Shown piece by piece: positions 6,959 to 13,315 of a DNA stretch of 13,315 nt (the first letter of the stretch is position 1; every line of letters starts with the position of its first letter). Source of the DNA: Kocuria sp. (GTDB lineage: Bacteria > Actinomycetota > Actinomycetes > Actinomycetales > Micrococcaceae); the NCBI GenBank assembly GCA_030453435.1, contig JAKDKI010000029.1, positions 1 through 13,315 on the forward strand, written 5' to 3'. The notes below the pieces were generated by a model. That model made no database searches. It saw only the letters and a list, made by a program, of their open reading frames with translations, and was not told where the DNA came from. The position numbers were made by a program, and so were the translations under genes.

Positions 6959-7720
6959 ATGAACCTCACCTACACACTCCACGATTACAGGCGCCAGCTC
7001 CGGGACGTCGCCAACATGTTCTTCATCGCGGCGCTACCCGCCGCGCTATTCGTGATGTTTGGTGTTCTGCAGGACTGGTCGTCGGAATCTGCGGGGCATG
7101 GAAATGTGTCCGCTTACCTCATGGTTTCCATGGCCACCTACGGGGCCATCACGGCCACGACCTCCATCGCGGGTAGCGCGACCGTGGAACGACTTCAGGG
7201 GTGGGGGCGCCAATTGGCTATGACCCCCATGGGGACCAGCGGTTACGTGGTCACCAAGGTGATCGTGGCCCTGGCCGTGGCCGTGGTGCCCATGGCCGTG
7301 GTGTTCCTGGTCGGCCTTGGGACCTCCGCCACCATGGACGATGCGTGGCGGTGGTTCGCTACTGCAGGCATCATCGTGGCGTCCTCCGTGGTCTTCGCCC
7401 TCTATGGCCTGGCAGCGGGTTTGCTGTTCCGTTCGGAAGGAGCCGTGGGTGCGGCGTCGGGCTTGCTGGTGGTCTTTGCGTTCCTCGGCAATGTGTTCAT
7501 GCCGCTGTCCGGGGCGTTGCTGGAGTTCGCTCGTTTCACGCCCATGTATGGAATTGTTGGACTTGTCCGCTACCCCATAACCGAAGGCTGGGTGGTCTCT
7601 GTGGACAGCGCTCCAGAACAGGACAGCGTGTGGATGCTGCTGGCCAACGTGGGCGTGTGGGCCGCGATCTTCGGGGCCATTGCCCTGTTTGCCGCACGGA
7701 AAGCGACGGCCCGCAAATGA
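6959..7720 (+). CDS. ABC-2 type transporter permease
   Basis: A 253-residue integral membrane protein with about six predicted helices (near residues 18-38, 52-76, 102-125, 134-157, 160-186 and 224-248). The stretch ERLQGWGRQLAMTPM after helix 2 is the cytoplasmic segment typical of ABC-2 permeases that contacts the ATPase. The size is usual for the family. The start ATG has AAAGGA seven bases upstream. Only one permease is encoded, so a homodimer with two ATPase subunits is expected. Its stop codon overlaps the kinase start (ATGA), so pump and sensor are made together. Related operons (LnrLMN, DrrAB) export lipophilic or polyene-like compounds. The substrate cannot be read from sequence. Confidence 0.92.
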   Translation: MNLTYTLHDYRRQLRDVANMFFIAALPAALFVMFGVLQDWSSESAGHGNVSAYLMVSMATYGAITATTSIAGSATVERLQGWGRQLAMTPMGTSGYVVTKVIVALAVAVVPMAVVFLVGLGTSATMDDAWRWFATAGIIVASSVVFALYGLAAGLLFRSEGAVGAASGLLVVFAFLGNVFMPLSGALLEFARFTPMYGIVGLVRYPITEGWVVSVDSAPEQDSVWMLLANVGVWAAIFGAIALFAARKATARK

Positions 7721-8880
7721 GCCCATGGACTCGCGACACTCAGACCGAGAACGAAACCTCTGCGCGCAACCCGGCGGAGTGGTCCTCCGGCTGGAGTGAT
7801 GTTCTCTACGCCTCCGTGTGGTTGGTGTTCCTGATCTTTCCCATCTCGAATGTGTTCTCCGCCCCTGTGTCGGACGGGCTCAAGGTGCTTGGACTGGCGG
7901 GTATCGCACTGTTCGCCGTGCTGTACGTGGTCTCTTGGATCTACGAATTCCCCTTCCCTCGCCGTCATGAACTGTTCAACGCGGTCTTCTGGTGCGTAGT
8001 CCTGGTGCTGCCACTGGCTCTGGTGGTTCCCAGCGCGGGTCTGACCGTTACGTATGTGGCTCCATTCTTCGTGGCGGTGTGCGCATTCCGGTTGTCCATG
8101 AAGGGCGCGCTCGTCGCGGCCGCCGTGATCGCGGTCTTGGCCATCATCCCGTGGCTGATCTTCTATACCCCCGCTGAATGGTTCTGGCCGCTCGTCGGTA
8201 TTTCGCCCGCGTTCATGCTGCTCCTGGTATCGCGCTGGGTCATGGAACGCTCCGAAGTTCGTGAGGAACTGATCCAAGAGCTCAAGCTGGCCCAGCAACG
8301 CGAGTCCGTGGGCCGCGACGTCCACGACATCCTGGGCCATTCCCTCACCGTGGTGTCCATGAAGGTTCAGCTGGCCAAGCGACTCATGGCCACCGACCCG
8401 GAACGCGCGGCTCAGGAGCTCGACGACGTCCTGGTCCTCACCCGCGACTCCCTCACCGATGTGCGCTCCACCGTGGGCAAACTGCGCGAGCCGGAATTGA
8501 GCGTGCAGCTGGTGCAGACCCGGGCGGCTTTGCGTTCTGCGGGCATCACGCCGCACCTGCCCAGCACGGTTCCGGCCATCGAGGCTCCCTGGCGCGCAGC
8601 CTTCGCGTGGATCCTCCGCGAGGCTGTGACGAACGCTGTGCGCCACTCATCCGCTTCCTCGTGCTGGGTCACGCTCACCTCGACCACGCTGACCATCACG
8701 GACGACGGCGCTGGGCTGGGTTGCGAGCGCGGCGGCACGAACGCGGCGTCGTCGTCGATGTCCGGCAATGGCCTGCGAGGCATGCGGGAACGAGCCGAGA
8801 AAGCCGGGCTTAAATTGACCGCGACATCGCCCGTGGAGGGCAAGGACCAAGGAACGAGAATCGTGGTGGAACCGGCATGA
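7717..8880 (+). CDS. Sensor histidine kinase, DesK/NarL-partner type (HisKA_3)
   Basis: A 387-residue membrane sensor. After a polar N-terminus of ~28 residues there are about six hydrophobic segments between 29 and 176 with almost no extracellular loop, so it probably senses the membrane itself or a ligand within it, as DesK-like kinases do. A short coiled linker (177-198) leads to the dimerisation/phosphoacceptor motif GRDVHDILGHSL with H203. The ATPase domain has an N-box REAVTNAVRH (N306), G1 DDGAGLG (329-335) and G2 GNGLRGM (350-356). All catalytic elements look intact. ATG 7717 was chosen because it overlaps the permease stop (ATGA) and follows the normal length of the family. The frame is open further upstream, but that stretch lies antisense-free inside the permease gene in another frame and is not coding. 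It ends in an ATGA overlap with the response regulator, its predicted partner. Confidence 0.94.
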   Translation: MSPWTRDTQTENETSARNPAEWSSGWSDVLYASVWLVFLIFPISNVFSAPVSDGLKVLGLAGIALFAVLYVVSWIYEFPFPRRHELFNAVFWCVVLVLPLALVVPSAGLTVTYVAPFFVAVCAFRLSMKGALVAAAVIAVLAIIPWLIFYTPAEWFWPLVGISPAFMLLLVSRWVMERSEVREELIQELKLAQQRESVGRDVHDILGHSLTVVSMKVQLAKRLMATDPERAAQELDDVLVLTRDSLTDVRSTVGKLREPELSVQLVQTRAALRSAGITPHLPSTVPAIEAPWRAAFAWILREAVTNAVRHSSASSCWVTLTSTTLTITDDGAGLGCERGGTNAASSSMSGNGLRGMRERAEKAGLKLTATSPVEGKDQGTRIVVEPA

Positions 8881-9488
8881 AGACCATCTCCGTAGTGATT
8901 GCGGATGATCAGGCGTTGGTGAGGGCCGGGCTGGCTGCCCTGCTCGAGCTGGAACCGGACATCTCGGTCGTGGCGCAAGTGGGCAATGGTCGAGAAGCCG
9001 TGGACGCCGTGGCCGCGCAGGACATCGACGTGGCTCTGCTGGACATCGAGATGCCGGTGCTCAACGGGTTGGATGCCACGCAGGAGATCGCGCGCGGGGG
9101 CAGCGGAACCAAGTGCCTGATCGTGACCACCTTCGACCGCCCCGGATATTTGCGCCGGGCCCTCGATGCGGGCGCCAGCGGATTCGTGGTGAAAGATACG
9201 CCCGCAGAACAGCTGGCCGAGGCCATTCGACGCGTGCACGCGGGGCTGCGTGTCATCGACCCGCAGCTTGCGGAGGAATCACTGGTGGCCGGCTCCAATC
9301 CGCTGACACAGCGCGAACAGGATGTGTTGCGAGAATCTGCGCAGGGGGCGTCCGCGAAACAAATCGCCGCCTCACTGCATTTATCTCCGGGCACAGTGCG
9401 GAATCACTTGTCCTCAGCCATTGGTAAGACCGCCGCACACAACCGGTCGGAGGCCGCGTCGAGGGCGTTGCGCAACGGCTGGATCTAG
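8877..9488 (+). CDS. Response regulator, NarL/FixJ (LuxR-HTH) family
   Basis: The 203-residue protein has a receiver domain (1-~120) and a LuxR-type helix-turn-helix (~140-200). Receiver residues are present: acidic pair D10/D11, phosphoacceptor D56 in LLDIEMP, T84/T85 and K106 in VVKD. The DNA-binding domain shows LTQREQDVLR, then AKQIAASLHLSPGTVRNHLSS, the recognition helix region. The start overlaps the kinase stop by ATGA, making this the cognate pair. It probably activates the operon it belongs to, binding upstream of 5981. Small DesR-like regulators of this length commonly bind short repeats near -35. No clear terminator follows; a weak hairpin lies at 9514-9527. Confidence 0.95.
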   Translation: MKTISVVIADDQALVRAGLAALLELEPDISVVAQVGNGREAVDAVAAQDIDVALLDIEMPVLNGLDATQEIARGGSGTKCLIVTTFDRPGYLRRALDAGASGFVVKDTPAEQLAEAIRRVHAGLRVIDPQLAEESLVAGSNPLTQREQDVLRESAQGASAKQIAASLHLSPGTVRNHLSSAIGKTAAHNRSEAASRALRNGWI

Positions 9489-9513
9489 GGTCCAATTACT
9501 CCCGCGACAGCCC

Positions 9514-9527
9514 CACTCGCCGGAGTG
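9514..9527 (+). other. Small hairpin after the response regulator gene
   Basis: CACTC-GCCG-GAGTG forms a five-base-pair stem with a four-base loop, 25 bases after the regulator stop codon, with no T-run following. It may slow or partly end transcription before rmuC, or it may be chance in GC-rich DNA. Confidence 0.25.
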
Positions 9528-9585
9528 TCGGTGGAGGCCCGAGCAGATCCTTATGAATGTCAGAGGAGTCTGAGACAGTTCCCCC

Positions 9586-10869
9586 ATGGACGGTTCCGTG
9601 ATGTCTCAGGTGTGGTGGTTGTGGGCGTTGCTCGCCCTGGTGGTGGGCCTTGGGCTGGGTGCGGCCGTGGGAATGTCCGTGGCCGGTCGACGAACGCGTC
9701 GGATCGAGACCGAGGTCGACGAGCTGCAGGCCGAACGGCTCAGCGCCTTGCAGGAAAACGCCGCGGCACGCGAGGCCAAGGAGCAGCTCGAAAAGCACGT
9801 GGCCACGTTGGAAGCTCGGTCTTTTCAGGACCAGAACGTGCTGCAGGCGTTGGCTCCGCTCAACGATCAACTGCGCACCGTGGGCCGTCATGTCACCCAG
9901 CTGGAACGCGACCGCTCAGAGCAGTTCGGTGCGGTCAGTCAGGCGCTGGATGCGGCACGCAGCACGGACGCGCAGTTGCTGGAAGCCACCGGATCGTTGT
10001 CGTCCTCCCTGCGTTCCACTACTGTGCGCGGTGCCTGGGGAGAAATGCAGTTGCGCCGCGTGGTGGAGGCAGCAGGAATGCTGCGGCACGTGGACTTCAC
10101 AGAACAGGACTCCCGCACCACAGACCGCGGCGTGCAGCGCCCAGACATGATCGTGAAGCTGCCGGGCGGGCAGTCGATCGTGGTCGATGCCAAGGCACCC
10201 ATGAATTCCTACCTGGACTCCCAGGCTGTCCCCGCCGATGGGTCACCGGAGAACGAGCAGCGCCGGGCGCAGCTCTTGAAAGCGCACTCCAAGGCCCTGC
10301 GAGCGCACGTGGACGCCCTGGCCACCAAGCAGTACTGGACGGGTAACGATGGTTCCCCTGAGCTCGTGATGTGTTTTGTTCCGGTGGAATCGGCCTTGGC
10401 CGCGGCCCTGGAAACGGACGCGGCACTGTTGGAACACGCGTCCCGGAACAACGTGGCGTTGGTGTCCCCGGTATCGCTCATGGCGTCGCTGAAGGCCGTG
10501 GCATTCAGCTGGCGGCAGGCCACGCTCACGGACAACGCACGCGAGTTGTACCGGCTCTCGCGGGAGCTCTACGACCGCATGGGGTCCGTGGGGAAGCACC
10601 TGTCGGACATGGGTGGCTCGCTGCGCCGTTCGGTGGATGGCTACAACAAACTCGTGGGCTCGCTCGAGACCCGTGTGCTGCCTTCGGCCCGCAAGATCGC
10701 GGCACTTGATCCCACCGATAATGACTCAACGGGGCTCGAAACCAAACCGGTCGAAACCATGCCCCGGGCCGTCACCGCCACCGAATTCGTGCTGGACGGT
10801 CATGGGGACAGTAAAGAGGGCCCTGCCAATGAAACCGGCCCGCGCGAGGACAACGCACGGGCCGGTTAA
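9586..10869 (+). CDS. rmuC: DNA recombination protein RmuC
   Basis: The 427-residue protein belongs to the RmuC family, linked in E. coli to limiting recombination at inverted repeats. One N-terminal membrane helix (~8-34) is followed by a coiled coil rich in Glu, Arg and Leu (~36-80), the usual RmuC layout. The nuclease-like domain (~130-370) shows GAWGEMQLRRVVE (E153), then RPDMIVKLPGGQ (D187) and VVDAKAP (D201, K203), consistent with a PD-(D/E)XK core. A polar tail follows residue ~375. An in-frame stop at 9571 limits the start to ATG 9586, GTG 9598 or ATG 9601. None has a good ribosome binding site; AGGAG at 9563-9567 is too far. I give the first, but the true start may be 9601. It probably has its own weak promoter in the 97-bp gap or is read from the upstream operon. 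It converges with ispH. Confidence 0.94.
   Translation: MDGSVMSQVWWLWALLALVVGLGLGAAVGMSVAGRRTRRIETEVDELQAERLSALQENAAAREAKEQLEKHVATLEARSFQDQNVLQALAPLNDQLRTVGRHVTQLERDRSEQFGAVSQALDAARSTDAQLLEATGSLSSSLRSTTVRGAWGEMQLRRVVEAAGMLRHVDFTEQDSRTTDRGVQRPDMIVKLPGGQSIVVDAKAPMNSYLDSQAVPADGSPENEQRRAQLLKAHSKALRAHVDALATKQYWTGNDGSPELVMCFVPVESALAAALETDAALLEHASRNNVALVSPVSLMASLKAVAFSWRQATLTDNARELYRLSRELYDRMGSVGKHLSDMGGSLRRSVDGYNKLVGSLETRVLPSARKIAALDPTDNDSTGLETKPVETMPRAVTATEFVLDGHGDSKEGPANETGPREDNARAG
10833..10867 (+). terminator. Hairpin overlapping the rmuC stop codon, probable terminator
   Basis: AACCGGCCCG (10833-10842) pairs perfectly with CGGGCCGGTT (10858-10867). After one C/A mismatch the stem continues for three more pairs (10844-10846 with 10854-10856), leaving a seven-base loop. 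The right arm includes the first base of the TAA stop. There is no long T-run, as is common for actinobacterial terminators. It lies between two convergent genes, so it could act in both directions. Confidence 0.55.
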
Positions 10870-10907
10870 TGCTGTGCCGCTCAGTCGACAGATCGGCCGG
10901 GTGAGCG

Positions 10908-10927
10908 GGTCGAGAAGACGCCCGACC
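10908..10927. other. Weak inverted repeat in the rmuC/ispH convergent gap
   Basis: GGTCG at 10908-10912 pairs with CGACC at 10923-10927 around a ten-base loop. It lies 33 bases beyond the ispH stop and could contribute to ending ispH transcription. No T-run follows on either strand, so support is weak. Confidence 0.2.
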
Positions 10928-10959
10928 AGCCGCAGCTTTGCGACCGCCAGGCGTTCGAA

Positions 10960-12042
10960 TCAGCGGTTGGGGCGGGCTCCCCGGCCACCGAGCTGACGGG
11001 ACTTGTCGCCGTCCTCAGCGAGCTTGGCACGCAGTTCCTTGGGCAGGGAGAACAGGATGTCTTCCTCCGCGGTGACGACTTCCTCGACTTCCCCGTAGCC
11101 GTATTCGGCCAACAGCTCCAGGACCTGCTGCACGAGCACCTCAGGCACCGAAGCACCGGAGGTCACGCCCACGGTGGCCACGCCCTCGAACCAGGACTCA
11201 TCGACCTGGTTGGCGAAGTCCACGCGCTCGGCCCGCTTGGCTCCGTATTCCTCGGCCACTTCCTTGAGCCGTACGGAGTTGGACGAGTTAGCCGAACCCA
11301 CCACGATCACCAAGTCCGTCTGGGGAGCGATTTCCTTGATCGCAGCCTGGCGATTGGACGTCGCGTAACAAATGTCATCGCTGGGCGGGTCCTGCAGGTT
11401 GGGGAACTTCTCACGCAGCCGGTTCACGGTCTCCATGGTTTCGTCCACGCTCAACGTGGTCTGCGAGAGCCACACCACCTTATCGGGATCGTTGACCTCG
11501 AGAGTGTCCACGTCCTCCGGGGAGTTCACGATCTGGATGTGCTCGGGAGCCTCACCGAACGTGCCCTCGACCTCTTCGTGGCCCACGTGACCGATCAGCA
11601 GGATCTCGTAGTCTCCGCGAGCGAAACGCACGGCCTCGCGGTGCACCTTGGTCACCAGCGGGCAAGTGGCGTCAATGGTCTGTAGGTTGCGATCCGCCGC
11701 GGACTGCACGACCGCCGGGGACACACCGTGGGCGGAGAACACAAGCAGGGATCCTTCGGGAACCTCGTCGGTTTCGTCCACGAAGATGGCCCCGCGTTCT
11801 TCCAGCGTGCCGACCACGTACTTGTTGTGCACGATCTCCTTGCGCACGTACACCGGTGCACCGTAGTGCTCGAGTGCCTTTTCCACCGCGATCACGGCGC
11901 GATCCACGCCGGCGCAGTACCCGCGCGGCGCGGCTAACAAGACCTTGCGAGAACCAGCGACCGGGGCGGCGTCGGCGATCTCTTGAGGTGTGCGCCGTAC
12001 GCGAGGAACGGTGGGCATGGAAAGATCAACGGTTGTGGACAT
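10960..12042 (-). CDS. ispH: 4-hydroxy-3-methylbut-2-enyl diphosphate reductase
   Basis: IspH (LytB) is the last enzyme of the MEP isoprenoid pathway. It is an iron-sulfur protein reducing HMBPP to IPP and DMAPP in the cytoplasm. The 360-residue product has the three cluster cysteines: C43 in [12 protein letters not shown]127 in DATCPLV and C225 in [10 protein letters not shown]. It also has the catalytic Glu in HEEVEGT (E157) and the substrate-binding SAHGVSP, SQTTLS and SANSSNS segments. About 30 residues at the N-terminus precede the conserved core. ATG 12042 starts four bases after the stop of the upstream membrane protein gene, with AAGGG just before it, so the two are likely one transcript with coupled translation. 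IPP/DMAPP made here feed undecaprenyl lipid and menaquinone. The C-terminus carries a short basic Gly/Arg tail. Identification is secure. Confidence 0.97.
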   Translation of the reverse strand: MSTTVDLSMPTVPRVRRTPQEIADAAPVAGSRKVLLAAPRGYCAGVDRAVIAVEKALEHYGAPVYVRKEIVHNKYVVGTLEERGAIFVDETDEVPEGSLLVFSAHGVSPAVVQSAADRNLQTIDATCPLVTKVHREAVRFARGDYEILLIGHVGHEEVEGTFGEAPEHIQIVNSPEDVDTLEVNDPDKVVWLSQTTLSVDETMETVNRLREKFPNLQDPPSDDICYATSNRQAAIKEIAPQTDLVIVVGSANSSNSVRLKEVAEEYGAKRAERVDFANQVDESWFEGVATVGVTSGASVPEVLVQQVLELLAEYGYGEVEEVVTAEEDILFSLPKELRAKLAEDGDKSRQLGGRGARPNR

Positions 12043-12046
12043 GCCC

Positions 12047-12952
12047 TTAATGGTAGGCGACAGCGTGACGTCTCACCACGGCCCCCGTCACACCCACGAG
12101 GACCAACACGGCAGCCCAGATCATGCCCGTGACGCACCGGGCCACGAATGATTCCCGCAATAGACCCACGATTTCGAGGACCACCAGATTCGCCACTGGC
12201 TCAATCGAGGATGCCGAGATGAGAGATTGGGCCGCCAGGAGTGCCGCAATCAGCAGTGCCGCGGTCATGGCCAGCCCGGCGAGCCCCAGGCCCGCGACGG
12301 CCAGCCAACGGCGGGGGGCCAACAACAGCGTGGCGATGCCCAGTGCCCCGGCCAGCCACGGGAGCACGAAGCGCCACTGGGCGATCCACACGATCACGTC
12401 GATAGCAGGTCCCGTACGAGCGCCGGGAACGGTCACCGTGAGCTCCTGGGTACTCAACGCGGGGTCAATCCCAATGGCGTCCCGAACGCGCTGATCGATC
12501 GTGGCGCCCACGGGATGGACGTTCACGATCAAGTTCTCCGGGGCCTCCCCCATTTCCGGCGAGAGCGGCACGTTGGCAGCGTGCGTTTGAACGAGCACCT
12601 GGGTCCACATCTCCCGTTGCTCAGGGGCCGTCGCGAAAGATTCGGCCGCGCCGACGGCGCGCTCCCGCACGTTTTCGAGAGTCCGGTCCACCGGCCCGAG
12701 TCCGGTTTGGTAGTCATCGAGCAAGCCGAATGAAGCGCGATCCAGGAGTGTGCCCACCAGCTCTGTCTGGAACTGGGTGTCCGTAACAACCGAGTGCGCG
12801 GTGTCTTGGAACCCTGACGGTGACAGCAAATGGTCCTGCAGCCACGTGAGCCCGAGCCACGCGGCAAAGAACAGCCCGGTGAGGAGTCCGCACAGCACGG
12901 CGCATGCGGTTCGCAGCGCCCGGGTGGTGGAGGCAGGGGGTTGAGGGGTCAC
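12047..12952 (-). CDS. Uncharacterised four-helix membrane protein upstream of ispH
   Basis: I do not recognise this 301-residue protein. It has one hydrophobic helix near residues 14-38, a polar domain of about 150 residues (~39-190), probably outside the membrane, and three more helices near 193-212, 216-242 and 270-291. The outer domain is mixed alpha-helical in character, contains no cysteine and shows no enzyme motif I know. No lipobox is present. The layout resembles conserved actinobacterial membrane proteins of unknown function. The start is GTG 12952, with a GGAG only two bases away and a TAAAGT placed as if transcription began on the GTG itself, so a leaderless mRNA is possible. Its stop lies four bases before ispH, suggesting a shared transcript. 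Base composition matches its neighbours. Confidence 0.85.
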   Translation of the reverse strand: MTPQPPASTTRALRTACAVLCGLLTGLFFAAWLGLTWLQDHLLSPSGFQDTAHSVVTDTQFQTELVGTLLDRASFGLLDDYQTGLGPVDRTLENVRERAVGAAESFATAPEQREMWTQVLVQTHAANVPLSPEMGEAPENLIVNVHPVGATIDQRVRDAIGIDPALSTQELTVTVPGARTGPAIDVIVWIAQWRFVLPWLAGALGIATLLLAPRRWLAVAGLGLAGLAMTAALLIAALLAAQSLISASSIEPVANLVVLEIVGLLRESFVARCVTGMIWAAVLVLVGVTGAVVRRHAVAYH

Positions 12953-12964
12953 GGCTCCACTTTA
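12952..12964 (-). promoter_or_regulatory. Candidate leaderless promoter for the membrane protein-ispH pair
   Basis: On the minus strand TAAAGT (12964-12959) fits the actinobacterial TAnnnT -10 pattern. It is followed by six bases and then GTG 12952, which would place the transcript start on the start codon. The -35 is poor: ACGACA with a 19-bp spacer. Confidence 0.35.
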
Positions 12965-13011
12965 GGGAAAAGTTGCCTGTGCATGTCGTCCGGGGGTGGT
13001 AAGCATGACCC
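12953..13011. promoter_or_regulatory. Divergent gap between the membrane protein gene and xseA
   Basis: Fifty-nine bases separate the two divergent starts, so both promoters must overlap or lie partly inside the genes. GGGGGTGG at 12991-12998 may serve as the xseA ribosome binding site, although it lies 13 bases from the ATG, farther than usual. Confidence 0.5.
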
Positions 13012-13315
13012 ATGAGCACACCAACTTCGCCGCAGCCCTCGGATGCTGTAGACGTCCCGGACCCCCACCGGGAACTCGCTCAGTTCGCTCGGGACACGTC
13101 CCCGGAGAATCCTTGGCCGCTCGCCCGCCTGTCCTCCAACCTCAATGCCTGGATCAAAAAGGCCCCGGATGCGTGGGTCGAGGGTCAAGTCATCGAGGTC
13201 AACCACCGGGCACGCGTCTCCTACGTGACCCTGCGGGACATGAACGAGGAAATGTCGGTCTCCGTCACCCTGTTCGGCCAGGAAATGGCTGCGCTACAGA
13301 GGCCCCTGGAACAGG
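13012..13315 (+). CDS. xseA: Exodeoxyribonuclease VII large subunit, N-terminal part (runs off the right edge)
   Basis: The first 101 codons are visible. After a ~30-residue polar leader, NPWPLARLSSNLNAWIKKAP and DAWVEGQVIEVNHRARVSYVTLRD form the N-terminal OB-fold that binds single-stranded DNA in XseA. VSVTLFGQEM continues it. The catalytic domain lies outside the window. With XseB it degrades single-stranded DNA into acid-insoluble oligonucleotides in the cytoplasm. An in-frame TGA at 13006 fixes ATG 13012 as the earliest start. An ATG at 13005 is in another frame. It is divergent from the membrane protein-ispH pair, and the xseB small-subunit gene is expected just downstream. Confidence 0.92.
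   Translation, partial: MSTPTSPQPSDAVDVPDPHRELAQFARDTSPENPWPLARLSSNLNAWIKKAPDAWVEGQVIEVNHRARVSYVTLRDMNEEMSVSVTLFGQEMAALQRPLEQ

Noticed and set aside
7201..7716. Upstream in-frame extension of the histidine kinase frame
   Set aside because: It overlaps the permease gene in another frame and its translation is Gly/Arg/Cys-rich without kinase features. The ATGA overlap at 7717 explains the start.
7570..8646. 358-codon open frame on the minus strand
   Set aside because: It is antisense to the well-supported sensor kinase, with His/Arg/Gln-rich composition.
8412..9239. 275-codon open frame on the minus strand
   Set aside because: It is antisense to both kinase and regulator, spanning two real genes, with no motif.
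13005..13014. ATG at 13005 as an alternative start of xseA
   Set aside because: It is in a different frame from the exonuclease VII sequence, and the xseA frame has a stop at 13006.

Overview
The window looks like chromosomal DNA of a high-GC actinobacterium, most likely Micrococcales and plausibly Micrococcaceae. This is inferred from strong G/C preference at third codon positions, GTG as well as ATG starts, tightly packed genes with ATGA/GTGA overlaps, and the neighbourhood of rmuC, ispH and xseA. No tRNA, rRNA, CRISPR array, insertion sequence or phage gene was seen. Nearly all of the sequence is coding.

Left block, minus strand (1-5729): a three-gene operon read right to left. It encodes a GT28/MurG-like predicted glycosyltransferase (COG4671 type), then an 864-residue protein with two complete GT4 glycosyltransferase modules, then an ABC exporter half-transporter (membrane domain plus ATPase) that runs off the left edge. 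The genes overlap by 14 and 4 bases, so they are probably translationally coupled. The layout fits assembly of a lipid- or polymer-linked glycan and its transfer across the membrane. The product is unknown, and this is the most likely place in the window for an undescribed pathway.

Divergent control region (5730-5980): 251 bp with a perfect 18-bp palindrome and, closer to the rightward operon, two exact 9-bp direct repeats 23 bp apart. These are good operator candidates.

Middle block, plus strand (5981-9488): an ABC-2 type transporter (ATPase and one permease) followed by a DesK-like sensor kinase and a NarL/FixJ-type response regulator. The last three genes are joined by ATGA overlaps. This is a transporter plus two-component module of the kind that senses membrane-active compounds or membrane state and induces an efflux pump. 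rmuC (9586-10869) follows after a 97-bp gap and ends in a strong hairpin that overlaps its stop codon.

Right block: ispH (minus) converges on rmuC. Four bases upstream of ispH ends a gene for an uncharacterised four-helix membrane protein of 301 residues, apparently in the same transcript. Divergently, after a 59-bp gap, xseA (exonuclease VII large subunit) begins and runs off the right edge.
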